This document shows positions 8,517-17,600 of a stretch of 64,000 bases of DNA, in pieces (position 1 is the stretch's first letter; each line of letters opens with the position of its first letter). This DNA comes from CAZXIC01 sp964640195 (GTDB lineage: Archaea > Iainarchaeota > Iainarchaeia > Iainarchaeales > GCA-2688035). Below the pieces are notes generated by a model. That model did no database searches. It was not told the origin of the DNA and saw only the letters and a program-made list of their open reading frames with translations. The stretch spans positions 82,357 through 146,356 of the forward strand of contig CAZXIC010000002.1 of assembly GCA_964640195.1 (NCBI GenBank). Reading direction: 5' to 3'. The position numbers and the translations under genes are program-made.

Positions 8517-9686
8517 ATGGGAAAATGGGGTTGGGTCCATTTCTTGAGCAGCTTCCCGCCGAGGGAATGCGGCATTGCAACCTTTACGCAGGACTTGCTC
8601 GGGGCTGTTGAGAGAAACAACAGCATAGGCATTGAGTGCAGGGTTGCAGCAGTAAACGATAACATGTATTCAACCTACAACTACCCGAAAAGGGTAAACA
8701 TCCAAATTGATGAAGAAGATGAGGAGTCCTATCACATAGCTGCGGAGAGGCTGAATAAAAGCAACAAGACAAGGCTTGTGTGCGTTCAACACGAATTCGG
8801 CTTGTTCGGCGGAAATTTCGGCTACTATCTGATTCCCTTGCTGGAGGAGCTGGAAAAGCCTGTTGTTACAACATTCCACAGTGTTCTGCCCGGCAACCCA
8901 AAGCCGGAAAGGCACAGGAAGTACGTCGTGAAAAAAATCTGCAAAAACAGCGAGAAGGTTGTTGTAATCAGCGGCTTTGGAAAGGAAATACTGATACAGC
9001 AGTATGACATACCAGAGAAAAAGATTGAGGTAGTGCCGCACGGCGTTCCGGCTGTTCCGTTCAGGGAGGAGGCAAAGGCAAAAAAAGAGCTTGGCCTGCA
9101 GGGGAGGAAAGTGCTTTCAACCTTTGGGCTGATGAGTAGGAGGAAAGGGATTCACTTTGCAATAAGGGCACTGCCAAGAATAGTGAGCAAAAACCCAGAT
9201 GTGCTGTATATGATTATTGGCGAAACCCATCCGGTTGTGAGAAAGAAGGAGGGCGAACGCTACAGGAATTATTTGAAGAGGATTGTGAAGGAACTGCGGT
9301 TGAAAAGGCACGTAAGGTTTGAAAACCGCTTCTTGCCCATGCCGGATATATGCAAGTACATCCAAGCGACAGACGTATACATAACTCCCTACTATGACCC
9401 GCAGCAGGTAAGCAGTGGAACACTTGCTTATGCAGTCGGCAGCGGCACTGCCTGTGTTGCAACGCCTTACCTGTATGCAAGGGATGCCCTGAGGCACGGC
9501 AGGGGCAGCATAGTGAAATTCAAGAGCAGCAAGTGCTTGGCTGAGGCAGTGAACAGAATTCTTTTAGACAGAAGGCACAGGCTTTCGCTTGAAAGAAAGG
9601 CATTCAATTACACCAGGGGCTGGCAGTGGTCGAGTATTGGTGAGAGATACTGTGAGCTGTTCAAGGAGGCTGCAAGAAGGGATTAA
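8517..9686 (+). CDS. GT4-like glycosyltransferase, paralogue of the upstream gene
   Basis: GT-B glycosyltransferase with the N-terminal signature FPPRECGIATFTQDL, clear GT4 C-terminal motifs (STFGLMSRRKGIHFA, YITPYYDPQQVSSG, YAVGSGTACVATPY) and 389 aa. The ATG at 8517 gives MGKWGWVHF before the signature; TTG 8544 with GGGTTGGG upstream is a possible alternative. The shared PPR-x-CGIAT element and tandem arrangement indicate an old duplication with functional divergence. Probably co-transcribed with the gene before it. Confidence 0.85.
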   Translation: MGKWGWVHFLSSFPPRECGIATFTQDLLGAVERNNSIGIECRVAAVNDNMYSTYNYPKRVNIQIDEEDEESYHIAAERLNKSNKTRLVCVQHEFGLFGGNFGYYLIPLLEELEKPVVTTFHSVLPGNPKPERHRKYVVKKICKNSEKVVVISGFGKEILIQQYDIPEKKIEVVPHGVPAVPFREEAKAKKELGLQGRKVLSTFGLMSRRKGIHFAIRALPRIVSKNPDVLYMIIGETHPVVRKKEGERYRNYLKRIVKELRLKRHVRFENRFLPMPDICKYIQATDVYITPYYDPQQVSSGTLAYAVGSGTACVATPYLYARDALRHGRGSIVKFKSSKCLAEAVNRILLDRRHRLSLERKAFNYTRGWQWSSIGERYCELFKEAARRD

Positions 9687-9821
9687 GCTGTTTTGCTTGC
9701 AATGGCGCCATTGGCAGTTGGCAATCGCGTTAAAAACAGGTTAAGAAAATTAAGCGCCTTGGGCTTTGCTGGTTTGTTTTGCAAACCCAGAATTATTTTA
9801 TTTTTCAAAAGAGACAATATT

Positions 9822-9990
9822 AAGCGGTGTGGTTGGGAACGGTGAATCGTTAATCAGAAATGATTAACCGCGGGGATTCCTTGGAATTCCGGTTCCCGTT
9901 TTTTCCACACCATCTGCTTTAGGACGAAAGGCATCTATTAAACCCGAAAGAGCCTAAAAGACTTTGATTGCCCTTAAAGCATTTTTTTCT
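9822..9990 (+). ncRNA. Candidate structured noncoding RNA
   Basis: This 370-nt gap (9687-10058) has no convincing gene but contains nested pairings: AAGC-GGTGTGG (9822-9832) with CCACACC-GCTT (9905-9919), then GGGAACGG (9835-9842) with GGTTCCC (9891-9897), enclosing a perfect 8-bp GTTAATCA/TGATTAAC hairpin with a GAAA tetraloop (9849-9868) and a GGATTCC/GGAATTCC hairpin (9874-9890). A further CTTTAGG/CCTAAAAG pairing lies at about 9917-9960, and a T-rich stretch near 9982-9990 could end a plus-strand transcript. An AT-rich TATA-like TTATTTTATT lies about 25 nt upstream. It matches no RNA family that I know. Confidence 0.45.
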
Positions 9991-10067
9991 TCTAATTCCT
10001 TATTCTTCTTGCAGGGAGATTAGTTTTTTAAATAAGTTAACTGTTTATATTGTGAGGCTTGCGTGAA

Positions 10068-10766
10068 ATGGTTGAACCAGAGAGAACAAAAACAGGCGTG
10101 CCTGGCTTGGATGAGATATTGTACGGCGGCATACCAAAAAACAACCTGCTTGTAATAAGCGGCGACCCAGGCAGCGGCAAAACATGCATGTGCCTTGAAT
10201 TCCTCTACTACGGGGCAGTTAAATACAATGAGCCCGGCGTATACATCTCGCTTGAGGAAAGCGAGGAGGAAATTATCGGCTTTGCTGAATTGTTTGGGTG
10301 GGATGTAAAGGGCTTAATTGAGAAGGGGCAGCTGAGCATTGTGACAGTGGAATTGTACGACTTTGACAAGCTGAAGAACACTGTTGAGGACGAAATATCA
10401 AGGCTTAAGGCAAAGCGCTTGATTATTGACCCGGGTGTCGTGTTCAGGCTGTACTTTGACAGGGAGCTTGACGCAAGGAAAAGGATTCTCAGCTTGGGCA
10501 GGATGCTGAAGAGAATTGGGTGCACCGCCATCATTACAAACGAGATTAGCTTGGAGAAGGCTGCTTCCCTTTTTGGCCTGGAGGAATACGTTGCTGACGG
10601 CGTAATACTGCTATACCACACAAAGCTGGAGGACAGGTTCATCAGGAGCATAGGCGTATTGAAGATGCGGGGCACGAAGATAAGCGAAAAGCTGCACCCC
10701 ATAAGGATAACGAATGATGGCTTGAAGGTCTTAGCCAACCAAGAACTTTTTGAAGAAGTGAAATAG
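10068..10766 (+). CDS. KaiC-like RecA-superfamily ATPase
   Basis: Single-domain archaeal KaiC-family ATPase. It begins TKTGVPGLDEILYGGIP, has Walker A GDPGSGKT at residues 32-39, the catalytic-glutamate region VYISLEES, a Walker B strand RLIIDPG and the C-terminal KMRGTKIS. ATG 10068 is chosen over TTG 10059; a TATA box (TTTATAT at about 10044) places transcription start close to this ATG, so the mRNA may be leaderless. Two nucleotides after the stop begins a second, degenerate RecA-like gene. Archaeal KaiC homologues usually act in signalling with dedicated partners; which process applies here is unknown. Confidence 0.85.
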   Translation: MVEPERTKTGVPGLDEILYGGIPKNNLLVISGDPGSGKTCMCLEFLYYGAVKYNEPGVYISLEESEEEIIGFAELFGWDVKGLIEKGQLSIVTVELYDFDKLKNTVEDEISRLKAKRLIIDPGVVFRLYFDRELDARKRILSLGRMLKRIGCTAIITNEISLEKAASLFGLEEYVADGVILLYHTKLEDRFIRSIGVLKMRGTKISEKLHPIRITNDGLKVLANQELFEEVK

Positions 10767-10768
10767 CT

Positions 10769-11407
10769 ATGAGGGAACTTAAAATCTTCCCTGCAGCCAA
10801 GAAAAAAAGCAGGGCAGCTGAGATAGACGAATTGATGCAGTTTCTCAAGCCTGGCAGGGAGCTGGGCATTATGGTCAGGAGGCATTTGGAGGAGCTGCCT
10901 GAAAAATACGTGGTGCTTGTTGTAACAACCCACAAAAACTACGCGCTACTTGGCGAACAGTTAATCAAATACTTTTTGGAAAAACAAGTCGCGGGGATTT
11001 TTGTTACGACGAACAGGCCCGCAGCGAATTTGATTGAAGTACTGCAAAGGGACAAACTAAACGTTGGCAGCGTTTTCTTTATTGATGCCGTGAGCAGAAA
11101 GAGCAGTGAAGAAAAAGCGGGGGGAAAGAATGTAATCTACATAGATTCACCGGAAAACCTAACCGAATTGGACTCCGCAATAGGGGAATGCACTGAAAAG
11201 CTGCAAAGCAAAAACCGCTTCTTTGTTTTGGACAGCCTGAGCACGCTGCTTGTATACAGCCCCCAGAGAACTTTGGAAAAGTTCACACACAGTTTAAGCG
11301 GAAAAATGCGGGCAGCGCAATTCAAGGTTGTTTTCACCCTTGTAAGCAAAAAGGCTGAAACCATAGGCACCCTGGGGCAGTTCTGCGACAAGGTAATAGA
11401 AATCTAG
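10769..11407 (+). CDS. Degenerate RecA/KaiC-like partner protein
   Basis: A 212-residue protein with an alternating strand/helix pattern of the RecA fold: KYVVLVVTTHKNY, VAGIFVTTNRPA, VGSVFFIDAVS, RFFVLDSLSTLLVY and FKVVFTLVSKK. It lacks any GxxxxGK[ST] Walker A, so ATP hydrolysis is unlikely. The FVLDSLSTLLVY strand resembles the Walker B strand of KaiC proteins. It begins 2 nt after the KaiC-like gene and is surely co-transcribed; the likeliest reading is a catalytically dead partner subunit. It converges with the coiled-coil gene, 2 nt apart. Family name not certain. Confidence 0.75.
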   Translation: MRELKIFPAAKKKSRAAEIDELMQFLKPGRELGIMVRRHLEELPEKYVVLVVTTHKNYALLGEQLIKYFLEKQVAGIFVTTNRPAANLIEVLQRDKLNVGSVFFIDAVSRKSSEEKAGGKNVIYIDSPENLTELDSAIGECTEKLQSKNRFFVLDSLSTLLVYSPQRTLEKFTHSLSGKMRAAQFKVVFTLVSKKAETIGTLGQFCDKVIEI

Positions 11408-11409
11408 AA

Positions 11410-12699
11410 TCAGTCAACTAATTCAATTTTTTTTCCGGCTGCATCCTGCAAAAGGTTTTGCACTGCCTGCTTCAACTGTGGAATTTGCTGGCTTTCGCTT
11501 CTCAGCAAAGCGGTTTTTTCCTCCAAAGCTGCTCTTTTCTCAGCGCTTCTTTTCCTGTCCTCATTTGCTTGGGCAAGCAGTTCGGCTTCTTTTTTCACAA
11601 CGGGCAGGTGCCTCAACTGCCCTTCAATTCCTGCAAGTTGTGAGTCAATTTGGTTGAATCTCCAAAAAACCCGCTCAAAGAAGTCAAACGAACGTGCTTC
11701 CCTTAAAGCAGACAGCCGCTTCTCTTTTTCGTGCTCCTTGAAGTCGATTAAGCCCTGCCCTATCGCTTGCTCCGTCTCCTGCAGCAGCTGCTTCAGTTTC
11801 AGGGCTTTTGGGTCCTTTTTCAGGGCATTGAACGGGTTGAGCATCACATTGTTCAAAAAATCGGCAATGTCCTTTGGCAGAACAAATTTGCCTGCATTTG
11901 CAGCCTTTCTCATCCTGTGCAAAGGCTTCTCAACTTTTGAGAACAAGTCAATTACTTCGGTTTTCGCCTGCTGCTTTTGGTGCAGCAAAGCAGACTTTTT
12001 CTCATTCAGCGCCTTGATTTGCAGAAATTCCTTGCCCTGCCGCAAGGAGTCCAAATTCCTCTGCGTGGCTTTTAGCCTTTGCTCTGCCTCAGCAAGCCCT
12101 TTTTCCAACACACCAACTTCCTCGGACAGGGCAGAAACATGCCCTACCTTTTCCCTTAATTCGTCCAGCGCTTTCTTCACCCCCTGCTGCAAAAGGACCG
12201 GCTCAGAAGCATCAAATAACCGCTGCGCTTCCGAGAACACTGAGTCAATCTGCTTTACAACGCTGCCAATCTGCTTGACCTCCTGCTTGAGTGAAACAGA
12301 GGTGTAGGCAATGTTCTTTCCAAAAACCCTGAGCTCGCGCTGCAATAAGATGCTTGCCTCAGTGCAGTATTTGCGCACAATCTCTGCATCGCTGCTGCTG
12401 GGGGGCTGCAGCTTTTCAATAAGGGAAAGAAGCTGCCTCTCAGCATTCCTCTTCGCGGTTTCCACAATTTTCTGCAGCCTCTTGTTCTCTGTTTCAACGC
12501 TGGCATTGCGCAGCCTGCCAAGAGCTGCCCTTAACTCTGAAAGCAGGTGCTTTATTTCGGCCTTCTTTCCTGCAATGCCCTGCTCAAGCTGTTTGCCCTG
12601 TTTTTCCGTGCTGTTCTGGAGGAAGCTCTCAACTTCATCCAGCCGCAGCTTAAGCACTTTTTGCTCTCTTCTTGCAAAAATTCTGCCAAAAAAGCCCAT
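11410..12699 (-). CDS. Long coiled-coil protein, function unknown
   Basis: About 429 residues, almost entirely charged heptad-like helices (for example KRLQKIVETAKRNAERQL and GVLEKGLAEAEQRLKATQ), with an N-terminal aromatic patch MGFFGRIFARREQ that could contact membrane or a partner. There is no signal peptide and no enzymatic motif. A short less helical stretch near LPKDIADFLNNVMLNPFNALKKD may be a hinge or small domain. I prefer ATG 12699 to the TTG nine bases upstream. It is convergent with the KaiC-like pair, ending 2 nt from it. A structural or SMC-like accessory role is possible, but nothing in the sequence proves it. Confidence 0.75.
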   Translation of the reverse strand: MGFFGRIFARREQKVLKLRLDEVESFLQNSTEKQGKQLEQGIAGKKAEIKHLLSELRAALGRLRNASVETENKRLQKIVETAKRNAERQLLSLIEKLQPPSSSDAEIVRKYCTEASILLQRELRVFGKNIAYTSVSLKQEVKQIGSVVKQIDSVFSEAQRLFDASEPVLLQQGVKKALDELREKVGHVSALSEEVGVLEKGLAEAEQRLKATQRNLDSLRQGKEFLQIKALNEKKSALLHQKQQAKTEVIDLFSKVEKPLHRMRKAANAGKFVLPKDIADFLNNVMLNPFNALKKDPKALKLKQLLQETEQAIGQGLIDFKEHEKEKRLSALREARSFDFFERVFWRFNQIDSQLAGIEGQLRHLPVVKKEAELLAQANEDRKRSAEKRAALEEKTALLRSESQQIPQLKQAVQNLLQDAAGKKIELVD

Positions 12700-12837
12700 C
12701 TGGAACAATAAAACTAATTGAAATAGGAATTTAAAGGAATTGCGATTGAAGTGCTGAAATAAAAAAATCAGCGGAAGGACACTCTTCCAAAAGGGCTTAA
12801 AAAATGTTGAGACAGGGTTCTTAGAGGCGCAGTTGAA

Positions 12838-13497
12838 ATGATTGACTTCAATGAAATGGTTTCAAGGGTGCTTGAGAGGGGAATGCGGCAGAAAAGCATC
12901 GGGAGATACTACCCAAGCGAGATAGGCAACTGCATTAGAAAGGTATGGTACAGCTACAAGTATCCGCAAAAAATTGACCCAGAGAAATTGAAAATATTTG
13001 AGGTTGGGAACATAATGCACGGCTTTGTGGTTGAAGTGCTGAGGAGCGAAAAAAACAAGGAGGTTAAGCTGCTGCAAAGCGAATTTCCCTTGCAGATTAA
13101 GATGCCTGAATTCACTGTAAGCGGCAGGGTAGACGACCTTGTTTTGGTGAGGACAAGCGGAAAAACAATTGTCGTTGAAGTGAAGTCAACAAAGAGCATT
13201 GAGTTTGTTAAAGAGGCAAGCCAAGGCCATGTAATGCAACTGCAGCTGTACATGCACGCAACAGGAATCCACAACGGCATCGTGCTTTACATTGACAAGG
13301 GGAACCTGCAAAGCAAGCAGTTCCAAATAGAATATAGCGAAAAGCAGGTTAAAGGGATTATGCAAAGGTTTGGCAAGCTGCACAGGTTGCTTGAAAGCGA
13401 CCTGCTGCCTGCAGCTGAAGCAAAGAAGGAAGAGGAAATGCGGTGGATGTGCAAGTACTGCGAGTACGCTGAAAAGTGCGAGAAAAACGAGGGCTAA
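12838..13497 (+). CDS. Cas4-like PD-(D/E)XK nuclease with Fe-S cluster
   Basis: A RecB/Cas4-type nuclease. Catalytic residues are visible in GRVDDL (Asp), VVEVKST (Glu-x-Lys) and QLQLYMHATG (Gln). Cys32 (IGNCIRKVWY) and the C-terminal Cys205, Cys208 and Cys214 (CKYCEYAEKC) give the one-plus-three cysteine arrangement of the Cas4/AddB 4Fe-4S cluster. Length 219 aa is normal. No cas genes or CRISPR array are in the window, so it is probably a stand-alone repair nuclease. Its stop codon overlaps that of the convergent PPDK gene. Confidence 0.85.
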   Translation: MIDFNEMVSRVLERGMRQKSIGRYYPSEIGNCIRKVWYSYKYPQKIDPEKLKIFEVGNIMHGFVVEVLRSEKNKEVKLLQSEFPLQIKMPEFTVSGRVDDLVLVRTSGKTIVVEVKSTKSIEFVKEASQGHVMQLQLYMHATGIHNGIVLYIDKGNLQSKQFQIEYSEKQVKGIMQRFGKLHRLLESDLLPAAEAKKEEEMRWMCKYCEYAEKCEKNEG

Positions 13498-16151
13498 CCT
13501 GCCTTTTTCTTACCTTGCTTTTCCTTTATTGCTGCCTGCGCTGCAGCTAATCGCGCGATAGGAACCCTGTACGGGGAGCAGCTCACATCATTCAAGCCGA
13601 TGCTGTGGCAGAACTCGACGCTCTTGGGTTCGCCGCCATGCTCCCCACATATTCCTATTTCAATGCGCTTGTTGGCTTTCCTTGCTTTTTCAACGCACAG
13701 CCGCATCAAGAGACCAACGCCGCCTTGGTCAATGCTCTGGAAAGGATCCCGCTCATAGATTCCCATTTCAACATAGTGCTTCAGGAACTTTCCTGCATCA
13801 TCCCTGCTGAAGCCGCAGGTCATCTGCGTTAAATCGTTTGTCCCAAAAGACATGAAATCTGCTTCCCTTGCAATCTCATCAGCTGTAAGCGCTGCCCTCG
13901 GAACCTCAACCATTGTCCCAATCTTGTAGCTGACTTTGCCCTCTGCGCCTGTTTCTTTTGCAACCCTGTGCACCAGCTGCTTTATCCTGAGGAACTCCTC
14001 AAGCTTTCCAACCAAAGGAACCTCTATTTCAGGCAAAGGTCTTTTGCCTGCCTTTCGTAGGGCAAGCGCGGCTTCAAAAATTGCCCTAACCTGCATTTCG
14101 TTTATTTCAGGATAAACCAGACCAAGCCTGCAGCCCCTGAAGCCAAGCATCGGGTTGAACTCGTGCAGCTCCTCAACCTTGGCTTTTAGCTTTTCCTTGC
14201 TGATGCTGATTTCCTGCGCAATAGCTGCGACCTCCTTGTCCTCCTTAGGCAGAAACTCGTGCAGGGGCGGGTCAAGCAGCCTTATCAAAACCGGCAGGCC
14301 GTCCATTACCTCAAACAAGCCCTTGAAGTCTCTCCTCTGGTAAGGCAGCAATTTTGCAAGCGCCTTCTTCCTGCCATCCAGGTTCTCGGCAAGAATCATC
14401 TCCCTGACCGCCTGGATTCTGTCGCCTTCAAAAAACATGTGCTCTGTTCTTGTAAGGCCGATTCCTTCCGCGCCAAAACCCCTGGCAACCTTTGCGTCCT
14501 TGGGGGTGTCTGCATTTGTCTTAATTTTTAGCTTCCTGAAAGAGTCTGCCCAAGTCATGAGCTTTGCAAAGTCGCCTTTCAGCTTGGGTTCAACCAGCGG
14601 AATCTTGCCCTGAAAAACCTCGCCTGTGCCTCCGTCCAGGGAAATCCAATCCATTTCCCTAAAAACAAGCCCCTGTTTTGTCCTCATTTCACCTGCCTTT
14701 TCGTCAATTGAGATATCGCCAGCACCGGCAACACAGGGCGTTCCCATGCCCCTGGCAACCACAGCAGCATGGCTTGTGCTGCCGCCCCTTGCTGTAAGGA
14801 TTCCCTGCGAGGCGTGCATTCCCTCAACATCCTCAGGGCTTGTCTCCAAGCGCACCAGAACGACCTTTTCGCCTGGATTGTCCTCTTTCATCTGCTTTGC
14901 CTTCTCTGCGGTGAAAACTACCTTTCCAACCGCAGCGCCAGGGCTTGCGTTGATGCCCTTTGCAATAACCTGGGCTTCCTTCACCGCAACCGGGTCAAGC
15001 TGCTTGTGCAGCATCTGGTCAAGCTGCTCTGGCTTGATTCTCAGGACTGCCTCCTCCTTTGAAATGAGCCCCTCGCCAACCATGTCAACGGCAATCTTCA
15101 CCGCTGCATGAGCAGTCCTCTTTCCAGCCCTTGTCTGCAGGATGTAGAGCTTCCTGCCCTCAATCGTGAACTCAAAGTCCTGCAAATCCCTGTAATGTCG
15201 CTCAAGCTTTTCGTAAACGCCAAGCAATTGCTTGTAGATGGCAGGCATTACTTCCTTTAAGCTGTCAATCGGCTTTGGTGTCCTGATGCCTGCAACAACG
15301 TCTTCGCCCTGCGCGTTCAGCAGGAATTCGCCGTAGTGCTCCTTATCGCCGGTTGCGGGGTTTCTTGTGAAGCTGACGCCCGTGCCGCTTGTTTCACCCA
15401 TGTTCCCGAAAACCATTGCCTGAACGTTAACCCCTGTTCCGGCATCGCTGCGCAGGTTATTTATTCTCCTGTAGGCAATTGCCCTTGGATTGTTCCAGCT
15501 GCTGAAAACCGCGTCAATTGACATTTTAAGCTGTTGCCAGGGCTGCTGCGGAAAGTCTTTGCCTGCCTCTTTCCGCACAAGCGCTTTATACTTCGGGATA
15601 AGTGCTTTCAAATCAGCGGAATCAAGCCCGGTGTCATACTTCACGCCCTTTGTTTCCTTTGCATTGTCAAGCAGTTCCTCAAATTTGGCGTGCTTTACGC
15701 CCATTACAACATCGCCAAACATTGTAATAAAGCGCCTGTAGCTGTCGTAGGCTGCCCTCTCGTTTTCTGTTTTTCGGGCAAACACCACAACACTTTCATC
15801 GTTCATTCCAAGGTTCAGGACAGTGTCCATCATGCCGGGCATTGAAACATAGGAACCTGAGCGCACGCTCACAAATAGGGGATTTTGCTTGTCGCCAAGC
15901 CGTTTTCCCATCTTCTTCTCCAGAGCAGCCAGCTTTTGCCTGACCTGCTCTTGCAGGCCCTTGGGCCAGCGCCTTCCCTCCTTGTAGAAGAGGTTGCATG
16001 CTTCTGTTGTAATAGTGAATCCATGGGGAACGGGCAGACCTGACTCAGTCATTTCAGCAAGCTGCGCCCCCTTGTTCCCGAGCAGGAGAACCCATTTCGG
16101 GCTGTTTGCCTTCTTTACCTCATTGAACGAATAAACATACCTCTTGCTCAA
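13494..16151 (-). CDS. ppdK: Pyruvate, phosphate dikinase
   Basis: PPDK interconverts PEP + AMP + PPi and pyruvate + ATP + Pi. The protein has the N-terminal ATP-grasp domain beginning LLGNKGAQLAEM, the phosphohistidine domain with GGSTSHAAVVARG, and the C-terminal PEP-binding barrel ending with GICGEHGGEP, NDVSCSPYRVP. The start is placed at TTG 16151: an AGGTGAG site lies 5 nt upstream, the N-terminus SKRYVYSFNEV fits PPDK, and a GGTATAAG TATA box lies about 45 nt before it. That gives 885 aa, the usual size. The in-frame stretch up to 16211 would add 20 residues that overlap the promoter. With the PPi-type PFK at 56 kb it suggests PPi-linked glycolysis. Confidence 0.95.
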   Translation of the reverse strand: MSKRYVYSFNEVKKANSPKWVLLLGNKGAQLAEMTESGLPVPHGFTITTEACNLFYKEGRRWPKGLQEQVRQKLAALEKKMGKRLGDKQNPLFVSVRSGSYVSMPGMMDTVLNLGMNDESVVVFARKTENERAAYDSYRRFITMFGDVVMGVKHAKFEELLDNAKETKGVKYDTGLDSADLKALIPKYKALVRKEAGKDFPQQPWQQLKMSIDAVFSSWNNPRAIAYRRINNLRSDAGTGVNVQAMVFGNMGETSGTGVSFTRNPATGDKEHYGEFLLNAQGEDVVAGIRTPKPIDSLKEVMPAIYKQLLGVYEKLERHYRDLQDFEFTIEGRKLYILQTRAGKRTAHAAVKIAVDMVGEGLISKEEAVLRIKPEQLDQMLHKQLDPVAVKEAQVIAKGINASPGAAVGKVVFTAEKAKQMKEDNPGEKVVLVRLETSPEDVEGMHASQGILTARGGSTSHAAVVARGMGTPCVAGAGDISIDEKAGEMRTKQGLVFREMDWISLDGGTGEVFQGKIPLVEPKLKGDFAKLMTWADSFRKLKIKTNADTPKDAKVARGFGAEGIGLTRTEHMFFEGDRIQAVREMILAENLDGRKKALAKLLPYQRRDFKGLFEVMDGLPVLIRLLDPPLHEFLPKEDKEVAAIAQEISISKEKLKAKVEELHEFNPMLGFRGCRLGLVYPEINEMQVRAIFEAALALRKAGKRPLPEIEVPLVGKLEEFLRIKQLVHRVAKETGAEGKVSYKIGTMVEVPRAALTADEIAREADFMSFGTNDLTQMTCGFSRDDAGKFLKHYVEMGIYERDPFQSIDQGGVGLLMRLCVEKARKANKRIEIGICGEHGGEPKSVEFCHSIGLNDVSCSPYRVPIARLAAAQAAIKEKQGKKKAG

Positions 16152-16261
16152 CAGGCTCACCTTATGGCTCAAAAAACTGAAAAAACTGGCTCTTATACCC
16201 CCAAACAGCAAATAAATTCAACCAAGAAAAGGGTTTTAAAAGTAATGTGAAAAGCGCGCAG

Positions 16262-16822
16262 TCAGCGCCTTCTCACAATCTTTGGTCTTTGGGCAGTCCT
16301 TCTCTTCTTGGTTTTCCTGCGTGGCTTTGTAAGAAATTTATATTCCTCCGTGGAACCTGTTGCAGTATGCTCTAGAATCCTATCCCTAACAAGTTTTCTT
16401 ATGAAATTCAGCCCATCAGGGGTAAGCCCACGCAAACAGAGAGTTGTTTTACGGCCAACCCCGTGTTGCATCCAGCTGAAAAGCGCCCTCGCTGGCGTCT
16501 TTCCCCTTGCCCTGGCATAATTCAGGGTTGCCGCCTTTTTAGCACTGCTTGCAATATGAAAGGAAGCATAAGGCTTTCCAGTAATATCGTTGACCCATTG
16601 CTTGTAAAACAACGCAGTTATCGGCTGGTTGTTTGCGAGAACAACAAGCAGGTGATTTCCCCGTTTCCTGAGAGAACTTGGCTTTACCGGCATGACCTTC
16701 CCGATAATACGGCGCGATTTCTCAAGCAAATCCCTTTTTTCTGCGCCACTCAACTTCGGTTCGTAACCTGAAGGAGTTCTCCAGGTTGCCACATCAAGCA
16801 ACTGGAATTCCACTTTCTGCAT
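16262..16822 (-). CDS. Uncharacterised protein with very basic C-terminus
   Basis: 186 residues. The middle (LLVVLANNQPITALFYKQWVN, YASFHIASSAKKAATLNYARA) has an alternating pattern that could be a GNAT-like fold, but the acetyl-CoA loop is not clear. The last 25 residues are a Lys/Arg tail (KPRRKTKKRRTAQRPKIVRRR region) suggesting nucleic-acid or membrane-phosphate binding. Several other unrecognised proteins in this window combine a globular part with a Lys/Arg-rich end (45.7 and 47.4 kb). It lies downstream of thyX on the same strand with a 16-nt gap and may be co-transcribed. Confidence 0.65.
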   Translation of the reverse strand: MQKVEFQLLDVATWRTPSGYEPKLSGAEKRDLLEKSRRIIGKVMPVKPSSLRKRGNHLLVVLANNQPITALFYKQWVNDITGKPYASFHIASSAKKAATLNYARARGKTPARALFSWMQHGVGRKTTLCLRGLTPDGLNFIRKLVRDRILEHTATGSTEEYKFLTKPRRKTKKRRTAQRPKIVRRR

Positions 16823-16838
16823 ATAAAAACAATTGCCT

Positions 16839-17534
16839 CTACTCCTTAATAACCGCTTTCTTTAGGGGATAGCGGCCGCACGTCTGTCTCTCAGGGCAAT
16901 AGCCCAGCCTGTCGCATACTGGACCAGTGTTTTCAAACAGCAGCGGCGCTGCCTTTTTGCACAGCCTGAGCATTTCCTCTGCAAGCTGCCTTATCTCCCA
17001 CTGGGCTCTTGCGCACAGGCGCCTTTCAAAGAAATTGTAAAGGCTTCTTGTGTTCATTGTTACGATGATTCTTGTTTCGCAGGCATTCGGCAGGACAAAG
17101 CGCGCGTCCTCTGCAGGCGCCGACTTCAGCAGGGCATCGTAAGCTTTTCTTGTTTCCTCAATCATCTTTTCAAAAACCTTCAATGCCTCCTTGTTCCCCT
17201 TCACCTTCGGCGGGACAACAAAGTTAAAGCCGGTTTCCTTCACATACCTCTGGCTCTGCTGAGAAAAGGAGGCAATCCTGTGCCTCACCAGCTGGTGAGA
17301 GCAAGCCCTGCTTATTCCTTCAATCGCAAAGGTGAAGGAAGCGTGCTCAAGGGGGGAGAGATGCCCTTCCTCACCCAAGCGCTTTAACAGCTTTTTTGCA
17401 TAATCTGGATTTACCCTTTTTTTAAGCTCTTCAATTGAAACCCCCGCATAGCACAAATGCGCTGCTGTTGCAGCGGTAATCCCTGGCTGTGGCGTGAACG
17501 CAAGCAGTTGCACTTTCAGCTTTGCCTCCGGCAT
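16839..17534 (-). CDS. thyX: Flavin-dependent thymidylate synthase
   Basis: ThyX methylates dUMP using methylenetetrahydrofolate and FAD. The family signature RHR-x7-S appears as RHRIASFSQQSQRY; upstream HLSPLEHASFTF and downstream NTRSLYNFFERR, RAQWEIR complete the fold. Length 231 aa is typical. ATG 17534 has no strong ribosome site but a GGTTGGG lies 8 nt before. The last 30 residues hold cysteines (VCDRLGYCPERQTCGRYP), a common C-terminal extension. No thyA-type gene is seen in the window. Confidence 0.95.
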   Translation of the reverse strand: MPEAKLKVQLLAFTPQPGITAATAAHLCYAGVSIEELKKRVNPDYAKKLLKRLGEEGHLSPLEHASFTFAIEGISRACSHQLVRHRIASFSQQSQRYVKETGFNFVVPPKVKGNKEALKVFEKMIEETRKAYDALLKSAPAEDARFVLPNACETRIIVTMNTRSLYNFFERRLCARAQWEIRQLAEEMLRLCKKAAPLLFENTGPVCDRLGYCPERQTCGRYPLKKAVIKE

Positions 17535-17600
17535 TTTCTCCCAACCCTATGGAAATTAGTGGAATTCAATTAAATAACTTTCTTTGTGCAATTAAATCCA

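Noticed and set aside
12838..13497. Cas4-like gene as a sign of a CRISPR system
   Set aside because: No other cas gene or array in 64 kb; stand-alone Cas4-like nucleases are common.
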